In this document: positions 7,502-13,680 of the stretch, piece by piece
Layout: each line of letters starts with the position of its first letter
Position numbering within the stretch: the stretch's first letter is position 1
Assembly: GCA_900554455.1 (NCBI GenBank)
Contig: USHT01000003.1
Coordinates: 1-16,677 of the forward strand
DNA length: 16,677 bases
Source of the DNA: an uncultured Collinsella sp.
GTDB lineage: Bacteria > Actinomycetota > Coriobacteriia > Coriobacteriales > Coriobacteriaceae
Reading direction: 5' to 3'
Translations under genes and position numbers: made by a program
Notes under the pieces: generated by a model
Told to the model about the DNA's origin: nothing
The model's database searches: none
What the model saw: only the letters and a program-made list of their open reading frames with translations

Positions 7502-8410
7502 TTAGCTGTTCGCGAAATTCGCGTCGGCTGCACCCTCCTGACGCATAAACGGCGGCATCTCCCCCGTCGCGGCGCAGGCGGCAATCTGATGCAGAGCCCC
7601 GGCGACCGCATCATCTGCCGCGGCGCCGATATGCCAGCGCGCGGCAGCCGTGACGGCCTCATTGGCATTGGCGACTGCAACGGAGTTGGGAACGGCATCG
7701 ATCATGGGCAGATCGTTATCGGAATCGCCAAATACGGCCACCTCGTCGGGCGTCAGGCCCAAGGCGCGCGCCAGCTCCAGCGCAGCGCAGCCCTTGTCCC
7801 AACCATCCGGAAGGATGTCGAACAGGCGCACTCGGTTGTTGGGAAACACAAGCGAGAGTTCCGGCACCTCAACGGCAACGCGCTCGCGTAGCTCCGCGAG
7901 CTCCTCACGCGAACGGGCACTCCAGATATTCGCCTTAAACACCGGCGCGCCATCGACGACGGGACGACACGGGGCCTCTTCGCCTTTGAGCCACGCATTG
8001 CCGCCCGACTCCATAGCGCGACGCACACGCTCGGGATTGCTCGTCACGCAATAGGCATCGTTGCCCCAAAAGTCATCGCCCAGGCTGTAGACTTTTAGAA
8101 ATGTATCGTCGGTCTCTTGCTCCAGATAGTCAGCCAAACGCATCAGAGCATCGTTGTCGATTGCGCGCGAAGCGACTACTTCGCCGTCGACAAACATCAC
8201 CTGGCCGTTACAGAACGCACCGGTCGAAAAACACTCGGAACGGTTTTTGAACATCCAGCCCATCGCGGACGGCTGACGACCCGAAACCGGCCCAAAGTGC
8301 AGACCCGCCGCCTGCATGGCATGAACACCCTCAATGGCGTAGTCGCTGGCGCCGTCATGCCCGGCTGGAATCAGTGTATCGTCCATATCGGTCAGCACAA
8401 GTTTAATCAT
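7502..8410 (-). CDS. HAD-superfamily (Cof-type, subclass IIB) hydrolase
   Basis: Probable sugar- or nucleotide-phosphate phosphatase in the cytoplasm, 302 residues. All HAD motifs are readable: motif I DMDDT with Asp8 nucleophile and Asp10 acid/base; motif II in PVSGR (Ser43); a motif III lysine in WDKGCAAL (Lys206); and motif IV GDSDND at 228-233 binding Mg2+. The C2-type cap lies between about 85 and 195. The IIB form is typical of Cof/YidA/YbiV-like proteins, whose substrates cannot be told from sequence. The ATG at 8410 has a G-rich stretch a few bases before it. It is first in a pair with the LysR gene and divergent from the thi operon. The C-terminal 30 residues beyond the fold are poorly conserved in appearance. 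Confidence 0.9.
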   Translation of the reverse strand: MIKLVLTDMDDTLIPAGHDGASDYAIEGVHAMQAAGLHFGPVSGRQPSAMGWMFKNRSECFSTGAFCNGQVMFVDGEVVASRAIDNDALMRLADYLEQETDDTFLKVYSLGDDFWGNDAYCVTSNPERVRRAMESGGNAWLKGEEAPCRPVVDGAPVFKANIWSARSREELAELRERVAVEVPELSLVFPNNRVRLFDILPDGWDKGCAALELARALGLTPDEVAVFGDSDNDLPMIDAVPNSVAVANANEAVTAAARWHIGAAADDAVAGALHQIAACAATGEMPPFMRQEGAADANFANS

Positions 8411-8448
8411 AAGGCCCCCATTCGTATCGGTCCTACCTATTGTAACGA

Positions 8449-8481
8449 CCTGCCAAAATAAACCTGTCCCTTTTTGGCAGG
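8449..8481. repeat. Intergenic palindrome with CTGTCCCTTT core
   Basis: Arms CCTGCCAAAA (8449-8458) and TTTTGGCAGG (8472-8481) are perfect 10-bp inverted repeats around a 13-base centre containing CTGTCCC. It lies in the divergent HAD/thiM gap, overlapping where a -35 for the thi promoter would lie. CTGTCCCTTT recurs in the palindrome at 16563-16597. It could be an operator, a weak minus-strand hairpin, or a copy of a dispersed repeat. Confidence 0.6.
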
Positions 8482-8486
8482 TGCGC

Positions 8487-8495
8487 TAGTATAGG
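8487..8495 (+). promoter_or_regulatory. Possible -10 region of the thi operon promoter
   Basis: TAGTATAGG contains TAGTAT (8487-8492) and TATAGG (8490-8495), either of which would start transcription near 8500, just ahead of the riboswitch as required. No good -35 is visible; the palindrome occupies that region. Confidence 0.35.
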
Positions 8496-8507
8496 GAACA
8501 ACAGATT

Positions 8508-8603
8508 CGATGCGGGAGTGCCGGCGGTGCAAACCACAAGGCTGAGAGGGCATGGGGCCCAATCCTTTGAACCTGTCAGTTAATGCTGGCGTAGGGAGCA
8601 TGC
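8508..8603 (+). ncRNA. TPP riboswitch (Thi box)
   Basis: Contains the conserved aptamer blocks in order: GGGAGTGCC, then GGCTGAGA (8540-8547) of the pyrimidine-sensing arm, TTTGAACCTG (8566-8575), and GGCGTAGGGA (8588-8597), the 3' Thi-box signature. The closing helix is short: ATGC (8510-8513) with GCAT (8598-8601). TPP binding by this class shuts off downstream genes, which here are thiM, the thiamine-binding gene and thiE, so function and target agree. Confidence 0.96.
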
Positions 8604-8661
8604 CGCCTTTACAGGGGCGCTGTCTATGCACAGCGCCCCTTTTCTATGCCAAGGAGGCATG
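8599..8661 (+). promoter_or_regulatory. Riboswitch expression platform: hairpin plus ribosome-site-sequestering duplex
   Basis: Hairpin AGGGGCGCTG (8613-8622) / CAGCGCCCCT (8631-8640) with an 8-base loop and only TTTTCT behind it can act as a terminator. In addition CATGCCGCCTT (8599-8609) can pair with AAGGAGGCATG (8651-8661) at 10 of 11 positions (one G/A mismatch). This encloses the hairpin and buries the thiM Shine-Dalgarno. Bases 8599-8601 belong to the aptamer's closing helix, so the two folds compete at that edge. Both transcriptional and translational control are possible. Confidence 0.7.
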
Positions 8662-8665
8662 TGCA

Positions 8666-9505
8666 GTGATTGATTCGGAACAGCTTAAGCAACATATGGT
8701 CAAGGCCGTAGAGGAAATTCGCGCCACCAATCCGATGGCCGGCTCCATCACCAACACGGTGACGATCGACTTTGTCGCCAACGCACAGCTCGCCGTGGGC
8801 GGATCGGCCGCCATGGTCTATCTGCCCGACGAGGGCGAAGCGCTCGTTGCCGGCGGCGGCGCCATCTATCTCAACATGGGCACGCTCTTCCCTATCTACG
8901 AGCAGACGATTCCCCGCGCGGCGAAGGCGGCACACGACGCCGGCAAGCCCTGGGTGCTCGATCCGGTGGGCCTGGGTATCGGCAGCCTGCGCACCCAGCT
9001 GGTAAACGAGCTCAAGCAGTACAAGCCCGCCATCGTGCGCGGCAACGCCTCCGAGATTATCGCACTCGCCGGCCTGTGGGGTCTTGAGGGCGAGGCGGCT
9101 GATCTGAGCCGCGTGCGTGGTGTCGATACCACCGACACGGTCGACGCCGCCCGCGATGCCGCCGTGGCGCTCGCTCGCCACACCGGTGGCGCCGTTGTGG
9201 TCTCGGGCGAAGTCGACCTAATCACCGACGGCACGACGGTGGCCAAGTCTCACGGCGGCAGCCCGCTCATGTCCAAGATCACCGGCTGCGGCTGCTCGCA
9301 GGGCGGCGTGCTGGCCGTGTATGCCTGCGCCGCCGACCCGTTTACGGCAGCCGTCTGCGGCACCGCCGTCTACAACGTGGCCGGCACGCGTGCCGCCGCT
9401 GTCGCCGACGCCCCGGCAAGCTTTAAGGTCGCCTTTATCGACGAGCTCTACCGCGCAACCGCCCAAGACATCGCCGATAACCGACTCGAGCTCGAGGAGG
9501 CATAG
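8666..9505 (+). CDS. thiM: Hydroxyethylthiazole kinase
   Basis: Phosphorylates 4-methyl-5-(2-hydroxyethyl)thiazole with ATP, the salvage entry for the thiazole half of thiamine; cytoplasmic, ribokinase-like fold, 279 residues (family about 265-275). Visible motifs: GSITNTVTIDFVANAQLAVG near residues 26-45, NMGTL (70-74), VLDPVGLGIGSLRT (97-110), VRGNASEI (124-131), GEVDLITDG (181-189) and the phosphate/anion-hole loop TGCGCSQGG (207-214). The catalytic Cys198 of the B. subtilis enzyme (TGTGC) corresponds to Cys210; the preceding Thr is also Cys (208), a mild oddity. The start is GTG at 8666 with AAGGAGG (8651-8657) 8 bases before it; the frame further upstream runs through the riboswitch and is not coding. 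The operon continues three bases after the stop. Confidence 0.95.
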   Translation: MIDSEQLKQHMVKAVEEIRATNPMAGSITNTVTIDFVANAQLAVGGSAAMVYLPDEGEALVAGGGAIYLNMGTLFPIYEQTIPRAAKAAHDAGKPWVLDPVGLGIGSLRTQLVNELKQYKPAIVRGNASEIIALAGLWGLEGEAADLSRVRGVDTTDTVDAARDAAVALARHTGGAVVVSGEVDLITDGTTVAKSHGGSPLMSKITGCGCSQGGVLAVYACAADPFTAAVCGTAVYNVAGTRAAAVADAPASFKVAFIDELYRATAQDIADNRLELEEA

Positions 9506-9508
9506 GCC

Positions 9509-9850
9509 ATGTCCGAGCCCGCAACCAATGCCGGCATGAACACGCTCGTCGCCGTGGCCATCGCCCCGTGCGGCACCGGCGACGAGCTGTCCGCCGAGGT
9601 CGCCGAGGTCGTGCGCGTCATACGCGAGAGCGGCCTTCCCAACCGCACCACCTCGATGTTCACCGAGATCGAGGGCGACTGGGACGAGGTCATGCAGGTC
9701 GTGCGCGACGCAACCTTTGTGTTGGCGAGCAAGGGAATCCGCACCGAAGTCGTGCTCAAAGCCGATATTCGGCCCGGATTTACCGACACCATGACCGGCA
9801 AGCTCGAGCGCATGGAAGCACAGATCAAGAAGCAGGAGGAAGCACGATGA
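9509..9850 (+). CDS. MTH1187/YkoF-type thiamine-binding protein (COG0011)
   Basis: Small cytoplasmic ferredoxin-like-fold protein of the MTH1187 family (formerly DUF77), 113 residues, close to the family's 95-110. Members bind thiamine or its HMP moiety, or form tetramers whose ligand is uncertain. Seen: VAVAIAPCGTGDELSAEVAE at the first strand, RESGLPNRTTSMFTEIEGDW (family SGL-x-Y-x-L-x-PMGT-x-IEG-x-W) and the acidic helix WDEVMQVVRDATF. It begins 3 bases after the thiM stop with GAGGAGG inside thiM, and its TGA overlaps the thiE ATG, so translation is probably coupled. Lying between two salvage enzymes under a TPP riboswitch, a ligand-carrying or buffering role for thiamine precursors is likely (inference). 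A second ATG at 9536 (MNTLVAVAIAPCG) is closer to the usual N-terminus and is an alternative start. Confidence 0.88.
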   Translation: MSEPATNAGMNTLVAVAIAPCGTGDELSAEVAEVVRVIRESGLPNRTTSMFTEIEGDWDEVMQVVRDATFVLASKGIRTEVVLKADIRPGFTDTMTGKLERMEAQIKKQEEAR

Positions 9851-10542
9851 GCATCCGCGACAACCTTGATATCTCGGCCTATCTGGTACTCGGCCCCGAA
9901 AACACCCTCGGGCGCCCCGTGGGCGATGTGGTGGCCCAGGCGCTCGACGCCGGCTTTACCTGTATCCAGGTGCGCTCCAAGGTGGCAAGCGCCCGCGAGA
10001 TCATTGCACTGACCGGCGACGCCGCGCAGGCAATCGCACAGGCTGGCAAGACCGGTCAGGTCGCCCTGTTAATCGACGACCGTCTGGACTGTGTGCTTGC
10101 CGCACGCGAGCAGGGTATTGCTGTCGACGGCGTGCACGTGGGTCAGAGCGATATTCCCGTCGAGGTCTGTCGCAAGTTGCTGGGCCCCGATGCCATTGTG
10201 GGCCTTTCGGCCCGTTGCGAGGAGATGCTCGAGTACGTCAAGACCGCCGACATGAGCCTGGTCGACTACCTGGGCATCGGCCCGCTCCACGAGACCGAGA
10301 CCAAGCGCGACTGCGGACGCGCGGCCGACGGCTCTATCATCACCAAGAGCTTTGAGGACCTGGCCGCACTCCACGCGGCAAGCCCCGTGCCCATCTTGGT
10401 GGGCGGCGGCGTCAAGACGGCCGACCTGCCGCAGCTCAAGGCCACCGGCGTCGACGGCTTCTTTGTGGTGAGTGCCGTCTGCAGCGCCGATGACCCCTAC
10501 GCCGCGGCCAAGGAGCTCGTCGACACTTGGCAGCAGGCATAG
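9847..10542 (+). CDS. thiE: Thiamine-phosphate synthase
   Basis: TIM-barrel enzyme that joins thiazole phosphate to HMP-pyrophosphate to make thiamine phosphate. 231 residues, slightly longer than the usual 205-220. Motifs in order: CIQVRSK (usual LQLREK), LLIDDRLDCVLA (usual NDRvDlAla), DGVHVGQSDIP, GLSARCEEM, DYLGIGPLHETETKRD (pyrophosphate loop; usual GPxfxTxTK) and PILVGGGV with GFFVVSAV at the C-terminal phosphate site. The start ATG overlaps the preceding gene's stop (ATGA), and AGGAGG lies just inside that gene. It is last in the operon. thiD, needed to make HMP-pyrophosphate, is absent here and must be elsewhere if the pathway runs. Confidence 0.95.
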   Translation: MSIRDNLDISAYLVLGPENTLGRPVGDVVAQALDAGFTCIQVRSKVASAREIIALTGDAAQAIAQAGKTGQVALLIDDRLDCVLAAREQGIAVDGVHVGQSDIPVEVCRKLLGPDAIVGLSARCEEMLEYVKTADMSLVDYLGIGPLHETETKRDCGRAADGSIITKSFEDLAALHAASPVPILVGGGVKTADLPQLKATGVDGFFVVSAVCSADDPYAAAKELVDTWQQA

Positions 10543-10586
10543 GCATAAGCCGAGCAACTGATCCGCAGCCTCACATCTTCAGCAAT

Positions 10587-10632
10587 GGAAAGCACATCCC
10601 AGTTTGGACCTCCATTCCGGGATGCGCTTTCC
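10587..10632. terminator. Hairpin between convergent thiE and patatin genes
   Basis: Arms GGAAAGCACATCCC (10587-10600) and GGGATGCGCTTTCC (10619-10632), 13 of 14 paired, loop 18 bases. Neither side has a T-run, so intrinsic termination is uncertain. Position between two convergent stops suggests a transcript-end structure. A further small hairpin, CCGCC/GGCGG, overlaps its end (10631-10645). Confidence 0.5.
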
Positions 10633-10654
10633 GCCGAGATGGCGGCAGCGGCCT

Positions 10655-11524
10655 CTACCCTGCCAGATATGCCTCCAGTGCCGGCAAGGTCGCCTCCGCA
10701 TCGCGGCGACCAATCTGGTAGATGCGTTCAAGTTCATCGGGCTCGCGACACAGCGACGGCACCTTCACCGATTCGCTCGGCCGCACCACAAAGATCTCGC
10801 CGGCAGCCTCGCGACGTGCCAGGTCATCGAGCGTGGTATTGTAGACCTCATGCCGATGCTCAAGCGCTGCGACAAACTCCGGATAGTGACGGAACACGCG
10901 TCGCAGCATGGGCATCACGCTGTTGGGCTGCTTCACAAAGCCCGCTGGCTGCGTGAGTACCACGATATTGCGGTCATACCCCTGTGCAAACAGCCATGCG
11001 CTGGGAATAGAATCAGCCACGCCGCCATCCAGGTACTTGCGGCCCTCAATGGCGACAGGACGCGTCGCCACGGGAATTGCCGACGACGCCCGGATCCACT
11101 CGATATCGCGCTCGTCGCCATACGGCAGGTCGTGATAGACGGCCTTGCCCGTCTCGATATCGGTACACACGCACGTAAATCGCATGGGGCAGGCGCGATA
11201 TGTCTCCAGGTCGATGGGATCGCGCTCGATGGGCACCTCGTGATAGGCAAAATCGGCATTGAACATGTCACCGGTTCGCAACCAGCTGGTCACACCCGCA
11301 TAGCGCTTATCGGCACAATAGGCCTTGTTGTAGCGAATGGCGCGGCCGATCTGGCGCGATTTAAAGTTGTAGCCAAACGCCGCGCCCGCCGAGACACCCA
11401 CCATATGGTCGCAGGTCAAACCGTGCTCCATCCAAACGTCGAGCACGCCCGCCGTATACATACCGCGGTAGCCGCCTCCCTCGAGCGCAAGCCCCACCGT
11501 GTGCGTCGTATCCGGCTGTGCCAT
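10655..11524 (-). CDS. Patatin-like phospholipase
   Basis: Serine lipid acyl hydrolase of the patatin family (RssA/YjjU-like), 289 residues. The Ser-Asp dyad is complete: oxyanion loop EGGGYRGMY (Gly16-Gly21), nucleophile elbow GVSAG with Ser45, and the DGG motif YLDGGVADSIP with Asp166. Residues beyond about 200 form the family's variable C-terminal region. No signal peptide, so cytoplasmic or membrane-peripheral. The start at 11524 gives MAQPDTTHTVGLALEGG with GGAG 8 bases upstream; the longer frame from 11608 has no ribosome site and covers the probable promoter. Transcribed alone, convergent with thiE. Substrate unknown; these enzymes often act on phospholipid or lysophospholipid. Confidence 0.93.
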   Translation of the reverse strand: MAQPDTTHTVGLALEGGGYRGMYTAGVLDVWMEHGLTCDHMVGVSAGAAFGYNFKSRQIGRAIRYNKAYCADKRYAGVTSWLRTGDMFNADFAYHEVPIERDPIDLETYRACPMRFTCVCTDIETGKAVYHDLPYGDERDIEWIRASSAIPVATRPVAIEGRKYLDGGVADSIPSAWLFAQGYDRNIVVLTQPAGFVKQPNSVMPMLRRVFRHYPEFVAALEHRHEVYNTTLDDLARREAAGEIFVVRPSESVKVPSLCREPDELERIYQIGRRDAEATLPALEAYLAG

Positions 11525-11546
11525 GCGACCATCTCCGTTCCTGCGT

Positions 11547-11574
11547 TTTAAACCGGGACAAGTATACCCGTCAA
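11547..11574 (-). promoter_or_regulatory. Possible promoter of the patatin gene
   Basis: Minus strand TTGACG (11574-11569), 16 bases, TTTAAA (11552-11547). An alternative -10, TATACT, lies between them but lacks a good -35. Placement 23 bases before the start is reasonable. Confidence 0.35.
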
Positions 11575-11664
11575 CATATATCGTCTCAGTCGCATTTTCA
11601 TCGAACATCGCATCGTCGCGCTACCGCCTGTCGAATAATAGCCGTCCACAGCATGTGCACCCAT

Positions 11665-11949
11665 ATCCCCGCACTCGAGGAAAGCGGCTTTATGGTGACG
11701 CTCGACAAGCACATTTGGCAGATTGCGCCCGTCGACGGCGATCATGGCCGCAGCACGTAAATCATTTCATCAATGCTCGAGATGGCGCATTCGCTCCATC
11801 TGCCCGTCGTGGTCGAAGGCATCGAGACAAATGAGCAGGCGAACGTGCTACGGCAAATGGGCGCCCGCGACGCTCAAGGCTTCCTCTACTACCGCCCCAT
11901 GCCGGCGAAGGATTTTGAGGCATTGCTCGATGGTGGCAATAACAACTGA
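11665..11949 (+). pseudogene. Decayed EAL-domain (c-di-GMP phosphodiesterase) gene remnant
   Basis: One reading frame holds two separated pieces of an EAL domain. 11665-11727 reads IPALEESGFMVTLDKHIWQIA, matching the FIPxxEESG helix that follows the EAL motif. After a short PVDGDHGRST and an in-frame TAA (11758-11760), 11761-11946 reads IISSMLEMAHSLHLPVVVEG, IETNEQANVLRQMGARDAQG and FLYYRPMPAKDFEALL, the classical C-terminal end of the domain, finishing at TGA. The EAL motif itself, the Mg2+-binding centre and roughly 100 or more residues between the pieces are gone, and no start or ribosome site precedes it. So it is a relic with 5' loss, a large internal deletion and a nonsense codon. The intact GGDEF-PAS gene directly downstream is unlikely to be its other half, because that gene lies after this C-terminus. 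Confidence 0.85.
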
Positions 11950-12007
11950 TACGCTCGCGCGCAAAACACCACCGCCGAAGGGGGAATTTGCCTCCATTAG
12001 TTAACTT

Positions 12008-12038
12008 ATATCCCCAATTCAAACCGAATTGGGGATAT
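12008..12038. repeat. Perfect 13-bp inverted repeat ahead of the GGDEF gene
   Basis: Arms ATATCCCCAATTC (12008-12020) and GAATTGGGGATAT (12026-12038) around AAACC, ending 38 bases before the GGDEF ATG. It is AT-richer than its surroundings. No T-run follows, so it is a poor intrinsic terminator; an operator or a leader hairpin is possible. Confidence 0.65.
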
Positions 12039-12076
12039 GATACAAACCGCTGTTCCGCCCAAGGAGGTTATCCATC

Positions 12077-13606
12077 ATGAACGAATCATATCGCCTGGGC
12101 GAGCAATCGATTATTGCCTATCTTCAGCGACTTGCGAATGGCATCTCGACCGCCGAACTCGATGTTGCCGCGCTGCCTGCTGGGCTACGCGCCGTTGGCG
12201 AGCAACTGCAAAAGACGCATGCCATCCTGCAACAAGAGCGCCAGCTGCTTGAGAGCAACGCCTATATCGACCCGCTCACCAACTTGGGCAACCGCAACGG
12301 ATTCGACCGTCACGTCGAGCAACTCTGGCACAAAGGCGACCCCTTCACCTGCGCCTATATTGACATCGACCATCTCAAACATTGCAATGATAGGTTTGGC
12401 CACGCCGAAGGCAATCGCTATATTCTGGGCATCTGCCGCACGCTCTCCGAAACCATGGAGCACGATGAGATGCTGTTCCGTATCGGTGGAGACGAGTTTG
12501 TGCTTATCTCGCTCTCCGCAAACGAGACCGAACTCGAGCAGCGCTTGGAGCAGGTACGTGCCGGGCTGATCGAGGCGAGCTCAGGTGGCAAGGCGCCCAT
12601 GATCGGCAGCTTTAGCTTTGGCTGCTCGCGCGTCGATCCACTTGCTGGCGACACGCGTCGCCAGATGACGATGGATGCCGATCGCAAGATGTATCGCTAT
12701 AAGCTTATGCATCGTGTGCAGCAACCGAAAGACGATGACGCGCCGCAACGCCCAATCGTCGATCAGCTTCCCTGCAACGACCGGGTGTTCCAAGCGATCT
12801 CCATGAGCTCCGAGACGCGCTATCCCTTTATCCTCAATCTCGATACGGGCGAATCGCAATGGTCGGTTAACGCCGTGCGCGATTTTGACCTGCCCTCCCA
12901 GCACCCTTTTAACTCACTCGACATGTGGCTCGCCCGCGTTCATCCCGAGGACCGCGACAACGTACGCGCCGAGCTCGACATGGTGATAAACAGCACGTGG
13001 CACTTCCACTACATGCAGTATCGCGTAATGGATGCCACCGGAACGTACGTGCTTTGCGACTGCACGGGCTACCGCTTGGACGGCACCGATACCGAGCCCA
13101 GCATGTATGTGGGCATTATCGTCAACCGAAGCCTAGCGGATACGACCGACTCGGTAACGGGCCTGGGCGATGTCCACGCACTGGTCAACGCTATTGGAGA
13201 GATGCGCCACGTGCCGCACGAGGCAGGCTTTATTGCCATTAAGGTCGACGATATCGCCGAGGTCAATGCCCGCTTTGGATTCGATGCAGGCGACCGCGTG
13301 CTCGCCGAAAGCGCCGCCTGCCTCATGGATTGTTCGCGCGGCAAGGGCCGCCTGTTCCGCTCGACGGGGCCGATGTTCGTGGCACTCTTCGATGAGCTCG
13401 GCCCCGAGGCGATCGACGAGATCGCAAGCGACATCGAACGGTTCCTGGGTTCTCCCGTGCTCATCGGCTCGCTTGAATATCAGCCGCCCATTCGCGTGGC
13501 CACGCTCCATCTGGACGGCGTCGACCGTCAGCCCGTTTCCATTTTGAACGAGCTCAAAGCGTTGCTCGGGAAAGCCGTGCAGGTGCCAGGTACCAAACTG
13601 GATTAA
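12077..13606 (+). CDS. GGDEF-PAS-degenerate GGDEF protein, probable diguanylate cyclase
   Basis: 509 residues, no membrane segment, so a soluble signalling protein. Domain 1 (about 60-210) is a full GGDEF domain: DPLTNLGNR at 65-73, metal-binding YIDIDHLKHCND with Asp96/Asp98, and GGDEF at 137-141, so synthesis of c-di-GMP from GTP is likely. The inhibitory RxxD site is absent (EHDE at the aligned place). Domain 2 (about 249-350) resembles a PAS_3 fold (ILNLDTGESQWS, WLARVHPEDRDNV, then strand YVGIIVNRS). Domain 3 (about 352-480) has GGDEF-domain shape (DSVTGLGDVHALV, IAIKVDDIAEVNARFGFDAG), but STGPMF at 429-434 replaces GGDEF, so it is probably catalytically dead. There is no EAL domain, although such layouts often end in one. 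Start at 12077 with AAGGAGG (12061-12067) 9 bases ahead. A short coiled region (about 40-60) may dimerise domain 1. Confidence 0.88.
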   Translation: MNESYRLGEQSIIAYLQRLANGISTAELDVAALPAGLRAVGEQLQKTHAILQQERQLLESNAYIDPLTNLGNRNGFDRHVEQLWHKGDPFTCAYIDIDHLKHCNDRFGHAEGNRYILGICRTLSETMEHDEMLFRIGGDEFVLISLSANETELEQRLEQVRAGLIEASSGGKAPMIGSFSFGCSRVDPLAGDTRRQMTMDADRKMYRYKLMHRVQQPKDDDAPQRPIVDQLPCNDRVFQAISMSSETRYPFILNLDTGESQWSVNAVRDFDLPSQHPFNSLDMWLARVHPEDRDNVRAELDMVINSTWHFHYMQYRVMDATGTYVLCDCTGYRLDGTDTEPSMYVGIIVNRSLADTTDSVTGLGDVHALVNAIGEMRHVPHEAGFIAIKVDDIAEVNARFGFDAGDRVLAESAACLMDCSRGKGRLFRSTGPMFVALFDELGPEAIDEIASDIERFLGSPVLIGSLEYQPPIRVATLHLDGVDRQPVSILNELKALLGKAVQVPGTKLD

Positions 13607-13634
13607 CGCCGCGCCCGCGCCGCCTCCCCCATCG

Positions 13635-13671
13635 TGCGATAATCCTCTGCAGAAGTCACCAAAAGCAGAGG
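13635..13671 (+). promoter_or_regulatory. Extended -10 promoter with adjoining inverted repeat
   Basis: TGC (13635-13637) directly before GATAAT (13638-13643) makes an extended -10; the -35 region is GC-rich and poor, as tolerated by this class. Immediately after it, CCTCTGC (13644-13650) and GCAGAGG (13665-13671) form a dyad over the expected start site, reaching into the ribosome binding site of the flavoprotein gene. It looks like an operator, unproven. Confidence 0.45.
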
Positions 13672-13680
13672 GAGTTTGTG

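Noticed and set aside
8552..8665. N-terminal extension of ThiM starting at 8552
   Set aside because: This part of the frame runs through the TPP aptamer and hairpin; a good ribosome site precedes the GTG at 8666 and the family N-terminus begins there.
11525..11664. Possible tRNA or small RNA gene in the gap upstream of the EAL relic
   Set aside because: No cloverleaf, no conserved T-arm GTTCRANNC block and no strong hairpin with U-tract; only a weak minus-strand promoter for the patatin gene is plausible.
13607..13680. Terminator after the GGDEF gene
   Set aside because: The only inverted repeat there lies next to an extended -10 and before a ribosome site, and has no U-tract.
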